Made by a program: the position numbers and the translations under genes. Below the pieces are notes generated by a model, which searched no databases, was not told the DNA's origin, and was given only the letters and a program-made list of their open reading frames with translations. Of a stretch of 64,000 nucleotides of DNA, positions 23,787 to 34,018 are shown piece after piece (positions within the stretch are counted from its first letter, which is position 1; the number at the start of each line of letters is the position of its first letter). The DNA is taken from positions 4,650,001 through 4,714,000 of the forward strand of contig JAHREC010000011.1 of the NCBI GenBank assembly GCA_020081605.1. Direction: 5' to 3'. Source of the DNA: Albifimbria verrucaria. Taxonomy: Eukaryota > Ascomycota > Sordariomycetes > Hypocreales > Stachybotryaceae.

Positions 23787-26700
23787 ATGCTTGGGCGCAA
23801 GGCAAAGGTAGGATACACCTGCTGCTTGAAATGCCGCCCTCGAAGACCAGGTCTGGATACTGACATTCCCTCACTAGCTTGCGCAGTCTTACCAAGCCCT
23901 CCTCGAGTATGTTTACCCTCGTTTCCTTCCCCTCCAAGCGTCGGCAGCCCCCACTGACCATCATCAGCGACTTCACTGCCAAGGAGCTCAAGTCTGTTGG
24001 CAATTACACGCTCGGCCGGCTCATTGGAAAGGGATCCTTTGGCAAGGTATACCTGGCCACCCATAAGCTCACCAATGGCTCCAAGGTACCGTGCTCTCTC
24101 CGAATCACCTTTTGGGCACCCCGTCTGACATCTCGCAGGTCGTCCTCAAGTCCGCCAATAAAAGCGACTCCAATCTTGCGCGCGAGATTCATCACCACCG
24201 CCAGTTCATCCACCCCCACATCGCGAGGCTATACGAAGTCATCGTGACTGAGAATTTGGTTTGGCTGGCTTTGGAATACTGCTCCGGTAGCTACCCGCTG
24301 TTCTTACCCGTGCCGAGTTTGCGCTGACTGTCTCTCTAGGCGACGAACTGTACAACTACCTACTTCAGCACGGCCCTCTCCCAGTCCCCAAGGTACAGAA
24401 GATCTTTACGCAGCTCGTCGGTGCCGTCTCCTACGTCCATCGACAGTCATGTGTCCACCGCGATCTCAAGCTCGAGAACATTTTGCTCGACAAGCACGAA
24501 AACGTCAAGCTGGTCGACTTTGGTTTCACGAGAGAATACGAGGGCAGGACGAACCACTTGCAGACCTTTTGCGGCACGATATGTTATGCCGCGCCCGAGA
24601 TGCTCAAGGGGAAAAGTACGCCGGCGAAAAGGTTGACGTCTGGAGTTTGGGTATCATCCTCTACGCTCTGCTCTGCGGCGAGCTGCCATTCGACGACGAC
24701 GACGATAACATAACACGTACCAAGATTCTCTCGGAAGAACCGAAGTACCCCGAGACTTTGCCCGCCGAAGCAGTATCACTCTTGAAAGCTTTGTTGTCAA
24801 AGCGACCATTTCCGCGTCCCTCGTTACCCGAGATCCTCGCCCATCCTTTCCTTGCCGAACATGCGCCGGCCCAACAAGCCATCCTCGACGTCAAAGTCGA
24901 GCCGCCCTTCTCAACTGCTCTCGAGAAGGACTGTCTCCAGCGCATGCGCAGCGCTGGTGTTGACATCGATGCCGTTATCGAAAGTGTCTTGGCCCAAAAA
25001 TGCGATGCACTGGCTGGTTGGTGGGCACTACTTCTTGAGAGGGAGGAGCGCAAAATGCGACGGAGAGAATTAAAGAGAAAGAGAGAGATCTTGACAGTAG
25101 GAGCTTGCGAAGGCTTTCAGCGGCTTCCAGTCGCCTGGAGCGATTGGCACCCGCTTTAGCAGACCTAGACGAGGACGGACGCAGCAGACAATACCTCACC
25201 GGATCCAGAAGCCGAGGCAGGAGCGAGAAGAGGAGGAGCTCACATTACTACCAGGACTTCTCCATCTCAGATCTCCCTCAGCTGCCCGAGGCTAGGAAGG
25301 AGTCTCCTGCGGACAGCCCGCACGACGAAACACCCCCACACCCATCGACAAAGACTCGATACGCTCCGTGTCCATGACGCGTAGCCACCGACCGATCCCT
25401 CCTCCCAAAGAAGGCGTAATACGCAGTGCTCGGTCTCGCGGATCCACGCTGCACCTGGTCACCACCTCGGAGGCTCTAGGCATGGAGGGTGGGAACAATC
25501 AGCATGGCCAGCAGCAGAATGGCCAGAAGGCAAAGATGAAGCCTAGCCAAGCTATCATTGCCCACTGGAAGAACTGGACGCATTGGTTCATTGAGAACAC
25601 GACTAAAAGACGTAAGGGACACATGCGACGTGCAAGTCGTAGTACACCTGACTTGCATAAAAAGGAGGGTTTCAGAGACACTGGTGACCCCAACGCAAGA
25701 CCGCAAACCAGCAAGTATCCGCCCTCGGCATCAACTGGTAGCCAAGCAACTGCAAGTCTCCCTAAGGGGTTGTGGCTAACGGCCATGTTACGAGGGGTTA
25801 TGGACCAGATCTGCGAGGCGGCAGTACTAGAAGCATGGCGGCTGCGGCGGCTCAAACACCCACTCACCCAATGTTGCAAAGAATCAGCACTTCTCAGGCC
25901 TACAAGCGGCAGTCGCTGTCGCCGTCACCTCTCACGCCTCGCACAGCGATGAGACGCTCATCGGCGGGTCTGCGCGGAAGGAAGTCCACGTCTTCGTCAG
26001 TTTCATCTGTTCGATCGATGCATCATCATCGCCACTCGCACTCCAAGGCGTCGTCTACCAGCTCGACGGGCTCCGTGGGAACATCAAAAACGCCACTTGG
26101 CCGAGGACAGTCACCCCATCACTCTGTTAAGATGCTTCCTGCTACACCGACATCCAACGCGTTCCCTGCCAATCTACGACTAGTTCGAGGCTCCCCAGCT
26201 CCGCTGAACTTGTACAACGAGGGATGCCGGCTGCCGGGCCGCACCCCCGACCTCGCCCAACCCATTTGCTTCCGGGGTCATGTTTGCGAAACGGAAGAAG
26301 AACATTTTCAAAGGCCCAACACTGAATTTTGGCGCGGTAGGGAACGGCTCACGATCAGGATCAGGGTCACACTCGCGGAGCGCTAGTGCATCAGGGCTAG
26401 GTCGCCGGTCAGGCGAGATTACGATTCAAGAGGAAGATGAAGATTATGAGGACGAAGAAGAGATTGAGGAGGTCGAGGCCTTCAGTCCCATTGTTGGTGG
26501 ACCTGGAGAGAAGATCGAGGAGCAAATTATCGAAGCAGACGAGGCGGAGGAGACGACGCCCAAAGCCTACCTGCACTCCCCGACGACAAAAGACGCACCG
26601 AGACCCTCCCACGAGACGAACGGGAGCCCCGGACCGCGGAGCATCACCTGCATCTGCCGACGGAAGTGCGCACTTGAGACGACAAAACAAACATCTGTAC

Positions 26701-26864
26701 CAAATACAGGCTACCACTTAGCACGGCAGCCTGGCTATGACGCTATGAAAGAAACACGGCCGAGGAAGTGTCTTTATAGACCAGGCGCATATTTCGAGAA
26801 AATTCAATGTTCAGCCTCAGCATTTGAACTCGCATCTTATTCATTTCTCAAGGCGGTATCTTGA
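23787..26864 (+). CDS. CAMK/AMPK-like Ser/Thr protein kinase with long disordered tail
   Basis: Cytosolic protein kinase. Short first exon at 23787-23807 (MLGRKAK), then introns 23808-23877, 23907-23967, 24086-24138 and 24287-24339. The kinase domain shows the P-loop IGKGSFGKVYLA, the ATP-anchoring Lys in VVLKSANK, catalytic HRDLKLENIL, a DFGF variant of DFG, activation segment GTICYAAPEM and KVDVWSLGIILYALLCGELP. After it come a basic helix (EREERKMRRRELKRKRE) and about 500 Ser/Arg/Pro-rich residues, ending in an acidic stretch. One-base gaps are inferred at 24608-24611, about 25081-25090, 25341-25343, 25766-25769 and one between 26225 and 26265. The 3' end is uncertain: the frame at 26280 runs to 26864, but another frame stops near 26,721 and a third near 26,694. 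It resembles fungal kinases of the Kin4/Snf1-related group; the exact orthologue is not certain. Confidence 0.88.
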
Positions 26865-27405
26865 CCGAGAGTCAACGACATGAAGGCATGGTCTGCATGG
26901 ATGGATGGAACCCTTGCCCTACTGGGCGCTTCTTCTCTTTGTACTACACGTTTCTCTTTTTATTTTTATTTATCTCATTCCATGGGCCTACAGCGGCGCT
27001 CAGTTTCATGTTAAGGATACCTTTTGAGTTAGAGCTTTCCCTTCTCTTCTTGGAGGGATATATAGTTACTTTGTGGATGTAGATGGCGGAGAATGCATGA
27101 TTAAGCCTTTAGCAGTGGCTGGAATTAAGACAACATATTTTGTGTCGTTGGTTTATGTTACTTGTTAAAGCAAGATGTCAATGTGTCGTGTATTGTGAGG
27201 TTTGTGATCATAGGTTCTCCGTTTGGCAGGATAGGATAGCTTGCGACAGGTAATGGCCATCCCTTGCCATATCTAAGAGGGTGTAGCCCTTACTGCTGCT
27301 AAGATGAAGGAGAAACATCACCAGTGCATGGCTTATAATGCGCCAGCACATTAGACTGGACCGAAAATAGTTTATGATTGTCTATAAATCTAACCCTAGA
27401 ACATC
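26865..27405. other. Convergent intergenic region
   Basis: 541 bp between the kinase 3' end and the ILM1 stop. T-rich segment at about 26,940-26,980. Probably 3' UTRs of both genes. Confidence 0.45.
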
Positions 27406-28105
27406 CTACTCGTCATGTTGGTGTCCCATCTCCTTCCTCGCCTTCTCAATGATGGCTGGCCGTTCCTCGCGAATAGTAGTCCAGGCCCAGAACCAAACAA
27501 TCATCTCGATGAACAGAAATGTAAAGACCACCCTGTTCTTGAGAGCGTCGCCGCCCCAGCCATTGTCCAGTGACTTGGCGCTGTACTCAGCAGCGACCAT
27601 GCGGCGTTCGGCGGCCGGCGCAGAGATGGACAGACGGAAGGGCGAGGAAGGGCCGAGGAAGAAGATGTAGAGGCAGGTAGACATGGAGAAGAGAAAGCGG
27701 AAGGGTGCTGGGAGGTGTTAGACAAGGCATGTAAGTCATGGCCTGGGAAAGCTGCGTACCTTGAGTGCCCCAGTAGTAGAGAAGGGCGATCTCTTCAGGC
27801 AGCGACAGTGAGACGAGGTCGCTTATGCCGAAGAAAGCGAGAACGACAGCGACAAGCCCAAGAGGAGAGCTGCGAGTGGTGAAGCCACGGGCCTCGGGCT
27901 GTCGGACACCAGGACGTTAGCAGACGAAGCGCTGGGGACGAGAGGCGAGGGATAGGTAGAAGCTTACAATGCCCAAGCTTTCACCGACGATATACACGAG
28001 GGTCTGGTCATCGATCATGGTCGGATTGGCGAGGAAGAAGTAGGCGAGGGTAAGGTGGAAGAGGGAGATGGAGGAGATGATTGTCGTGGAGGAGACGAGG
28101 GCCAT
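27406..28105 (-). CDS. ILM1: ILM1 family membrane protein
   Basis: ILM1 ('increased loss of mitochondrial DNA') proteins are small ER-type multi-pass membrane proteins of unclear molecular role, linked in yeast to mitochondrial DNA maintenance. The ATG at 28105 begins MALVSSTTIISSISLFHLTL, followed by the second helix block AVVLAFFGISDLVSLSLPEE and YYWGTQAPFRFLFS, then FTFLFIEMIVWFWAWTTIRE and the charged end KEMGHQHDE. Introns 27899-27967 and 27708-27759. The three exons total 579 nt, 192 residues, with no frame break, so this gene is a useful intact control beside its broken neighbours. It is divergent from CDC43. Confidence 0.9.
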
Positions 28106-28790
28106 GACGATTGCTGAGCTCTGGGTGAGCGCGTATAGGTATTTATCAGCTTGAAGGAAGTCGGAGGGAGAGATGTGCGCAGGCTCGTGACGTGTTCGAG
28201 GAGTGTGTGTCGTCTCGCGTGGTCAGGAGGAGGATCCGAGACGTCCGGTAGAGGAGCTTGTCGGGGGTCGAGTTGGATGATGGTGACGACGGTGAAAGAA
28301 AAACGAGTGCCAGGAGTGAAGGTGAACCCAATGGCTGGATCGGAATGCCCCAATGGCAGAGACGCAAATGCTGGCGAGGGTTTGTATGGTATGGAATAGC
28401 AAAAGTTGTGATGGTGGCTTCGAGGGCATCGTCATCAGCGGTACCTTTTGGGAGCTTATCGCTTATCGGACCTTATCGCTCGAGCTTGACATTGATAGAG
28501 GAGGGAGTGGTGGGGAGCTTCTTGGTGACTTGCATGAGCTTGCCTTGTGCATGAGAGTGGATTGTGGAATAAGCTGAGCACTGAGCGTCGGTATCACTTG
28601 TGATTTGATTTGATCTGATTTGATTTGGATTGGTTCAAGACTGGCAGAGTATTTGAATATTTGTTTCCGACCGCAATCCTCACCTGAACCCTTGGATCAG
28701 TTAAGGACACCATCCGATATCACCGGTCCGGGGCCTCGCTACTGTTGCTCGAGATCGTCGCTCAACTCAACCACAGCCGCATCTCGCATC
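28106..28790. other. Divergent promoter region of ILM1 and CDC43
   Basis: 685 bp between two opposed start codons. A GATTTGATTTGAT-type short repeat lies at about 28,600-28,630. No specific regulatory site is claimed. Confidence 0.5.
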
Positions 28791-30214
28791 ATGACTACCG
28801 ATCCGCCTTCAGCGCCTCTCGAAAAGGAGAGGCACGTCAAGTACTGGCAACGCTGCTACGGCAATTATCTCCCCACGGCCTACACCGTTGCCGACTCCAC
28901 CCGTCTCACCTTTGCTTGCTTCATCGTCTGCGCCCAGGACCTGCTCTCCGTGCCTCTCCCCGCCAAGGATCGCACTGCCATCCGTGCCTGGGTCTTGAGT
29001 CTGCAGCACCCCGATGGAGGTTTCTGCGGCAGCCCTACTCACGCGTTGCCTGGCCAGGCTGCGGGCCGGGGCACGGCCAACCTTGCGGCTACCTTCTTCG
29101 CGCTGATCCTGCTGGGTCTGGCCGCCGAGGGTGATGGCCGGCGAGCATTCAGAGGCGTTAGAAGGAAAAGGCTGTTAAGGTGGGTTAGGGGTCTACAGAG
29201 GCCGGATGGCAGCTTCGGGCAGAACATGTGGGAGGGAGTGCCGGTGGGTGGAAGGGATACGAGACATAGCTACTTGGCGAGCTCCATTCGGTGGATGTTA
29301 CGGGGTTGGGAGGGTGATGAGGATTTTGATGTCGACGGCTTGATCAGATGTATTCGTGAAGCACAGGTGAGCGAGGTATGCTGATTGTGCTTGGTTCTTG
29401 ATGACTGACTAGACCACAGACATATGATGGTGGTTTATCAGAGACGGCAGAGAACGAGTCTCACGGTAAGCCTCAAGCTAGTTTCTCTTCATCAGTAACT
29501 AACGCCATGGTGTAGCTGGTTATACTTTCTGCAGTGTTGCAGCCCTCGCCATGCTGGATAGACAGACGTCAACACCACCCCACGACCCGGCCTCTGCCAT
29601 CAGCCGGGGCATCGCGGATCGCCCAGCGTTGGTCAAGTTCCTGGCACAGCGCCAGTTTGTGCACCTACAGGAACAAGAGGATGCGGCGGATGACGATGAT
29701 GAGAACTTTATCCAGCAGAAGCTTGACGACGAGAGCTTGGCTGCAGGGAAATGCCGCCATGTGGGATTCAATGGCAGATGGAACAAGAAGGCGGATACGT
29801 GCTATTGTTGGTGGGTAGGGGTGCTTTATCGGTGAGTTCTGACCTTGATGTGTGTGGCATCATGGAGTCGAGGGTCTATGAGAACGCACAGCGGCGCGCA
29901 TTTAACTAACTCTGCCAACAGCTCATGGACGAAATCCACGTGGTAAACAAGCCTCCTGCACGCAACTTCATCACCGAGATCACCCAGCACCGCATCGGCG
30001 GCTTCTCCAAGCTACCTGGTGCTCCCCAGACATTTTCCACTCGTATCTTGGTCTAGCGGCGCTGGCCACCATGGGTGAACCGGATCTGAAGGATTTTGAC
30101 GTCGGTCTCTGCTGCAGCAAGGAAACGGCGGCCAAAATTGCACGTGCGGGCGAAGGGTTGCTAGAGGAGGCGAATGCGAAGAGTAGCTCGGAAGGATTCT
30201 GGGACGGGGAGTAG
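28791..30214 (+). CDS. CDC43: Geranylgeranyltransferase type I, beta subunit
   Basis: Beta subunit of GGTase-I, which attaches geranylgeranyl to CaaX proteins such as Rho GTPases. Starting at the ATG 28791 (MTTDPPSAPLEKERHVKYWQ), the alpha-barrel repeats are visible as LSLQHPDGGFCGSP, LQRPDGSFGQNMWEG and EAQTYDGGLSE; the Zn site is in CRHVGFNGRWNKKADTCYCW and the FHSYLGLAAL His. Introns 29367-29419, 29466-29515 and 29832-29921. Two one-base gaps are inferred at 29818-29821 (WVGG/ALS) and 30024-30027 (GAPP/DIF). The corrected exon sum is 1,233 nt, 410 residues. An Asp/Glu-rich insertion (QEQEDAADDDDENF) before the Zn site is longer than I would expect and probably forms a surface loop. Confidence 0.95.
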
Positions 30215-30306
30215 TGTATTTAGATGTGATACCTCTACTGATTATGTTTACAAGCATTGCAGCCAACCAATGTCCCAACCCGCCTTCACAGATGCGAAGA
30301 ATCCAT

Positions 30307-31392
30307 CTAAGCTTTCTTTCCGCTTGCCTGAGTGCCGTTAGCTTCCTCGGCAGGCCTGTGCCTTAGAACAAGCCAGAGCGTCGCATCTCCCAGCTCCAAC
30401 GTAATGCCTTCGCCCTCGAGCTGCAACTCGGCAATGTAATCCTCCAGACCCTTCAGCTGGATTGCCGCCTCAGCGTTGGGTCCTTGCTTCTTCGCGCTGC
30501 CTTTGACAGCGTCAGCCACGCTCGTCACTGAAGCGCCCACCAGCTGCGACAGTTCCTTGGAATCCATGAGCTCTGCGTGGAGCCCACGGGCCGCGAGCCA
30601 ATCCTGGTTAGCGACAACGAGATATGCGGCGGCACGCGCCCGCGGAGTCTGAGGCGTCTTGACGGCGGCGGAGACAGCTATACCGGGTAACGACACGGCG
30701 GTGGCTGCGGTACCGACTGCGGCGTGGATGGGGATGGAGATGGCACCGCCGATGAGCTTGAACGCGGCACCGACGACGTTGCCGCTACGGGCGTTGCCGG
30801 CGACATCCCTGCCGACACTCTGTACGTGCGACATCAAGTTCTTGGCAAAACCGGTAGGGCGATCACCGACGCGACGCGCAACATCGCCAGCGTGGGCCAG
30901 GGCGCGGTCAGAGACGCTGGCCGAGAGGAAGGCGGATAGCGTGGAGACGAAGGCCTGCCACGAGGCGGCGGTGATGCCGCGCCCAAGTAGGACGGGCGCA
31001 TAGGCAGGGATAAAAGGAGAAGATGGCTTTGGCAATGACTGGGGAATGGCGATGGGTTGGACCTGTTTCTCCGACGAGGAGGAGGCGGATGGGGTGTAAG
31101 AGGGGAGCGTCGGAGGGAAGTTGAAGGGCGCTTCTGCAGTTGGTTTCTTGGTGGTAGTAGGCTCGCTCGCTTTCTCCTCCAGAATAGGCTCAGATGGAGG
31201 CTGTTCGGAAACCGCTGGTGGTGGTGGTGGTGGTGATGCTGCAGCTTCGTTTGAGGGAGCTGGCTCGGTGTTCTGGTCCACGGCGCTGGAGCCGTACGCC
31301 GGAGGGGCGTCCTCGGCCACGGCCGGAGCAGCCGGAGCAACGGCGACCGGAGTGCCGGCGGTCTTCTTCTTACTCTTGTTCTTGGGCGCCAT
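30307..31392 (-). CDS. Conserved filamentous-fungus protein of unknown function
   Basis: Intact single-exon gene of 361 residues. I chose the ATG at 31392 (MAPKNKSKKKTAG); an in-frame ATG nine codons upstream (31419) is possible. The N-terminal 100 residues are Pro/Ala/Glu-rich with a Lys-rich start; the middle (about residues 130-260) is Ala/Gly-rich with amphipathic or weakly hydrophobic helices (GNVVGAAFKLIGGAISIPI, TAATAVSLPGIAVSAAV) that could lie on or in a membrane; the C-terminal part is a compact helical domain (ELMDSKELSQLVGASVTSV) and ends QASGKKA. No catalytic motif is seen. The stop lies 92 bp from the CDC43 stop, convergent. Confidence 0.75.
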   Translation of the reverse strand: MAPKNKSKKKTAGTPVAVAPAAPAVAEDAPPAYGSSAVDQNTEPAPSNEAAASPPPPPPAVSEQPPSEPILEEKASEPTTTKKPTAEAPFNFPPTLPSYTPSASSSSEKQVQPIAIPQSLPKPSSPFIPAYAPVLLGRGITAASWQAFVSTLSAFLSASVSDRALAHAGDVARRVGDRPTGFAKNLMSHVQSVGRDVAGNARSGNVVGAAFKLIGGAISIPIHAAVGTAATAVSLPGIAVSAAVKTPQTPRARAAAYLVVANQDWLAARGLHAELMDSKELSQLVGASVTSVADAVKGSAKKQGPNAEAAIQLKGLEDYIAELQLEGEGITLELGDATLWLVLRHRPAEEANGTQASGKKA

Positions 31393-32452
31393 GACTTGCA
31401 GTATCTGTGTAAAATTCAATTGAGCGAGCCGGGCCTTTTAAGATAAAGACAAGGAGCTCAGGGAAAAGTGCGACGCGTGGAAAACGAGGCTGTGAAGTGA
31501 ACAAGATGGCGTGTCTGATTGTTGAGGGAGGGGTCCAGGCTATAACGCAGCGGACTGCATTCCAACAAAGCTTCTACGCATGGCGTCAGGGCGGCCTAGT
31601 TGGGCAATCCTTTCGAGCTCTGCGCATGCATAGAGTTTGGGCCAGAGCTGATTGCTTGGAATTCGGGGCTTTGCTGGATGGGATTCGATGGTTTACGCCG
31701 CTTGGAGGGGCTATGCGATTGGGTTTGTGCCGTCCTAACCGGCGTTTCGCGGATTGGGGCCGTTGCTGGATGTGGTAAGTTGCTTACGGACAGGGATGGG
31801 TTGAGAATCAGAGGGGTTTGGAGCTGGAGGATTGCACGGTTGGAAGATCTATTTCTTGTGGTTTGTGATGTAGCAGATGCGAGTGCTGTTCGTGACATAG
31901 TAGGTCGAAAGAATCGTTTACTCTCGGTCGCATTAAATATTGGAATGTCAATACGTCTTGATTAACTGTCTAATTAACTAGAAATCTGTATTGTGAGAAT
32001 AAATGCAGGCCTAGATATTTGCGTTGACTGGGAATGTGCATGCATATCGTTTTGTCGTGTCCAACAATCCCATCTCTATTTCTATCCCTGAACTTTTCCA
32101 TCTCCAAATGCCAAGCTTTCCTATCTACAGTACAGCCTCTTACTGTGAGTAACCCGAACCCACTCAATGGGCAATAGACTGAAGGATCAAGACTAGCTCG
32201 ATGAATCATACTGAGTCCACCAGAACAATTGGGGCTTTGTGGGTCGTAGACGGCCTGACTCAAATCGTGATGGCGACGCTGCCCCGGGCTGTGTGGTGAT
32301 AATAACTCACAATTTGTGATCACTGCCTTCCATACGCATATAATTCTGGATGATTTGAATCTCTGAATCTTCTTGATTTGGTTCCGGCGCTGTTGATCAA
32401 CACGCCTTTGACACGATACCCTTTTGTGTGAATATTAGCGCTTGTTTTTTGG
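31393..32452. other. Intergenic, 1.06 kb
   Basis: No supported gene. Divergent promoter region for the unknown protein on the left and the glycosyltransferase on the right. Confidence 0.45.
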
Positions 32453-33721
32453 ATGCTGGGACATCTGTTACAGAACGACATCACAACGCAACGCACGATG
32501 AAGGACATGCAATACCCTATGCCGGAGGGGCTTTATGCCGTTCCGGAACATCTTCTGGATCTGCGATCTGATGAAGAAATTGACCACGACATTCTGCATC
32601 CCAAGCCTGTATCCGACGAGAAGAACATCTGGTTCTTTTGGCACAGCGGATTCGCCAGCGCGTACCCTTATGCGAAGCGAAATGTGCGTTCCTGGCATCG
32701 TCGGTTCTCTAAGCTAGGCTGGGTGATACGTGTTATCGACAAGGAGCCTGGCTCGCCTCTCAACGTGGCCAACTACCTCGACATTCATGACCCAAATACT
32801 TTCCCAAGAGCATTTGTCGAGGGCACCTTAGATGGAAAGCACGAGAGGCAGCACATATCTGACCTTGTGCGATTCCCTTGATACTCAAGTATGGAGGTGT
32901 CTACGCTGATGTGGGCGTGATCCAGATTGGAGATCTGGACCGCATGTGGAACGAGACCTTGGGAAATGACGCATCGCCGTACGAGGTCTTGTCCTACGAT
33001 GGTGGAGATATGTCGGTGCTGACTTTGATGAACTATTTCCTTGCATCGAGGCGAGGCAACCCCTTCTTTGCGCGCTGCCACAAATTGCTACTAGCGTTGT
33101 GGGCGGCTGATGGAGGGAAGACAAACACTGAAGGAATGCATATGCACCCGCTGGTCAAGGACGTTCCGCTTCTCAGGCGAGGCTTGTCCTTTGAGGAAAA
33201 TGGCAAGGTCTACTCGCCGGATGAGGTTGATAGGTTACTGTCTGACTACATCATCCAGGGCCAAGTCATCTCCATGGTTATGGGGCTGGTCGACCCCACA
33301 GATAACTGGAATGGCCCAGCCTACGTGAAGGAGCATGTCTACAGCATTGAATTCATGGGAGCACAGCTGATCAATGAATTGACCATGTGGAACGGCCCGC
33401 GCCAATACGAGCTCATGTCCTTGCCCATGCCGCGCGAGGGCGAGGCCGAGACGGCAGACCAGAAACAGGCACGAGAGGTTGTCGAGCAAGTTCTGAACAG
33501 GAGTTTTGGATTCAAGCTAGCAACAGGACTCATTCTCCGGGTTATGGGACCTACACTGGGCTCGCTGTGGAGAGATAACGGGGATATGGACGCTGTCGAG
33601 GGACGTACGCAGGGTGGTTCAGATATGCGACCACGCACTGGAACCAGAAGAAACTTCCGGAGAGAATACCCTGAAAGAGATCAAGCCATTTAAAACAGGG
33701 CCGCTATTAGGAGAGGCGTAG
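32453..33721 (+). CDS. Capsular-polysaccharide-type glycosyltransferase (DXD, GT32-like)
   Basis: Probable sugar-nucleotide-dependent glycosyltransferase. From the ATG at 32453 the protein has an N-terminal NIWFFWHSGFASAYPYAKRN segment, WVIRVIDKE, and the donor-binding block HISDLVRFPLILKYGG followed by VYADVGV, in which the Asp of YADVG stands where the DXD motif is expected. No signal peptide or TM helix is evident, and no intron. Frame breaks: one C missing at 32875-32877, one G at 33600-33602, and probably one C at 33669-33671. With all three corrected the protein ends ...KTGPLLGEA at 33721 (423 residues); without the last it stops at 33674. Related fungal proteins are usually labelled 'capsular polysaccharide synthesis protein'; acceptor and product are unknown. 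The intron-less structure and mainly bacterial relatives make old horizontal transfer possible. Confidence 0.78.
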
Positions 33722-34018
33722 ATGACGTCGAGCAACCCGGGAAACACCACTGCTGATCACATATATGCCTACGAGGTTTTATGCAGTGCCTTTGTTTCAT
33801 TGCTAATTTAGATGAACTGCTACAGCCACATATTTCAGGCCCAGGGTTTGATAGAAAAGTTAGGAGTATTTATTCCTTTCAATATATTGGCGACCGATAA
33901 TATCGATATACATAGCCATGCCGAGGCAACAGATACTAAGAAATGTACAAATATGTACCAGATTGAAGAAAATTTATCCATTAGACCGATACCCTTTGTC
34001 TAATTGAACGGCTCCTTT

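Noticed and set aside
31596..31965. Overlapping frames on both strands downstream of the 361-aa gene's start
   Set aside because: Mirror frames with no motif; probably promoter DNA.
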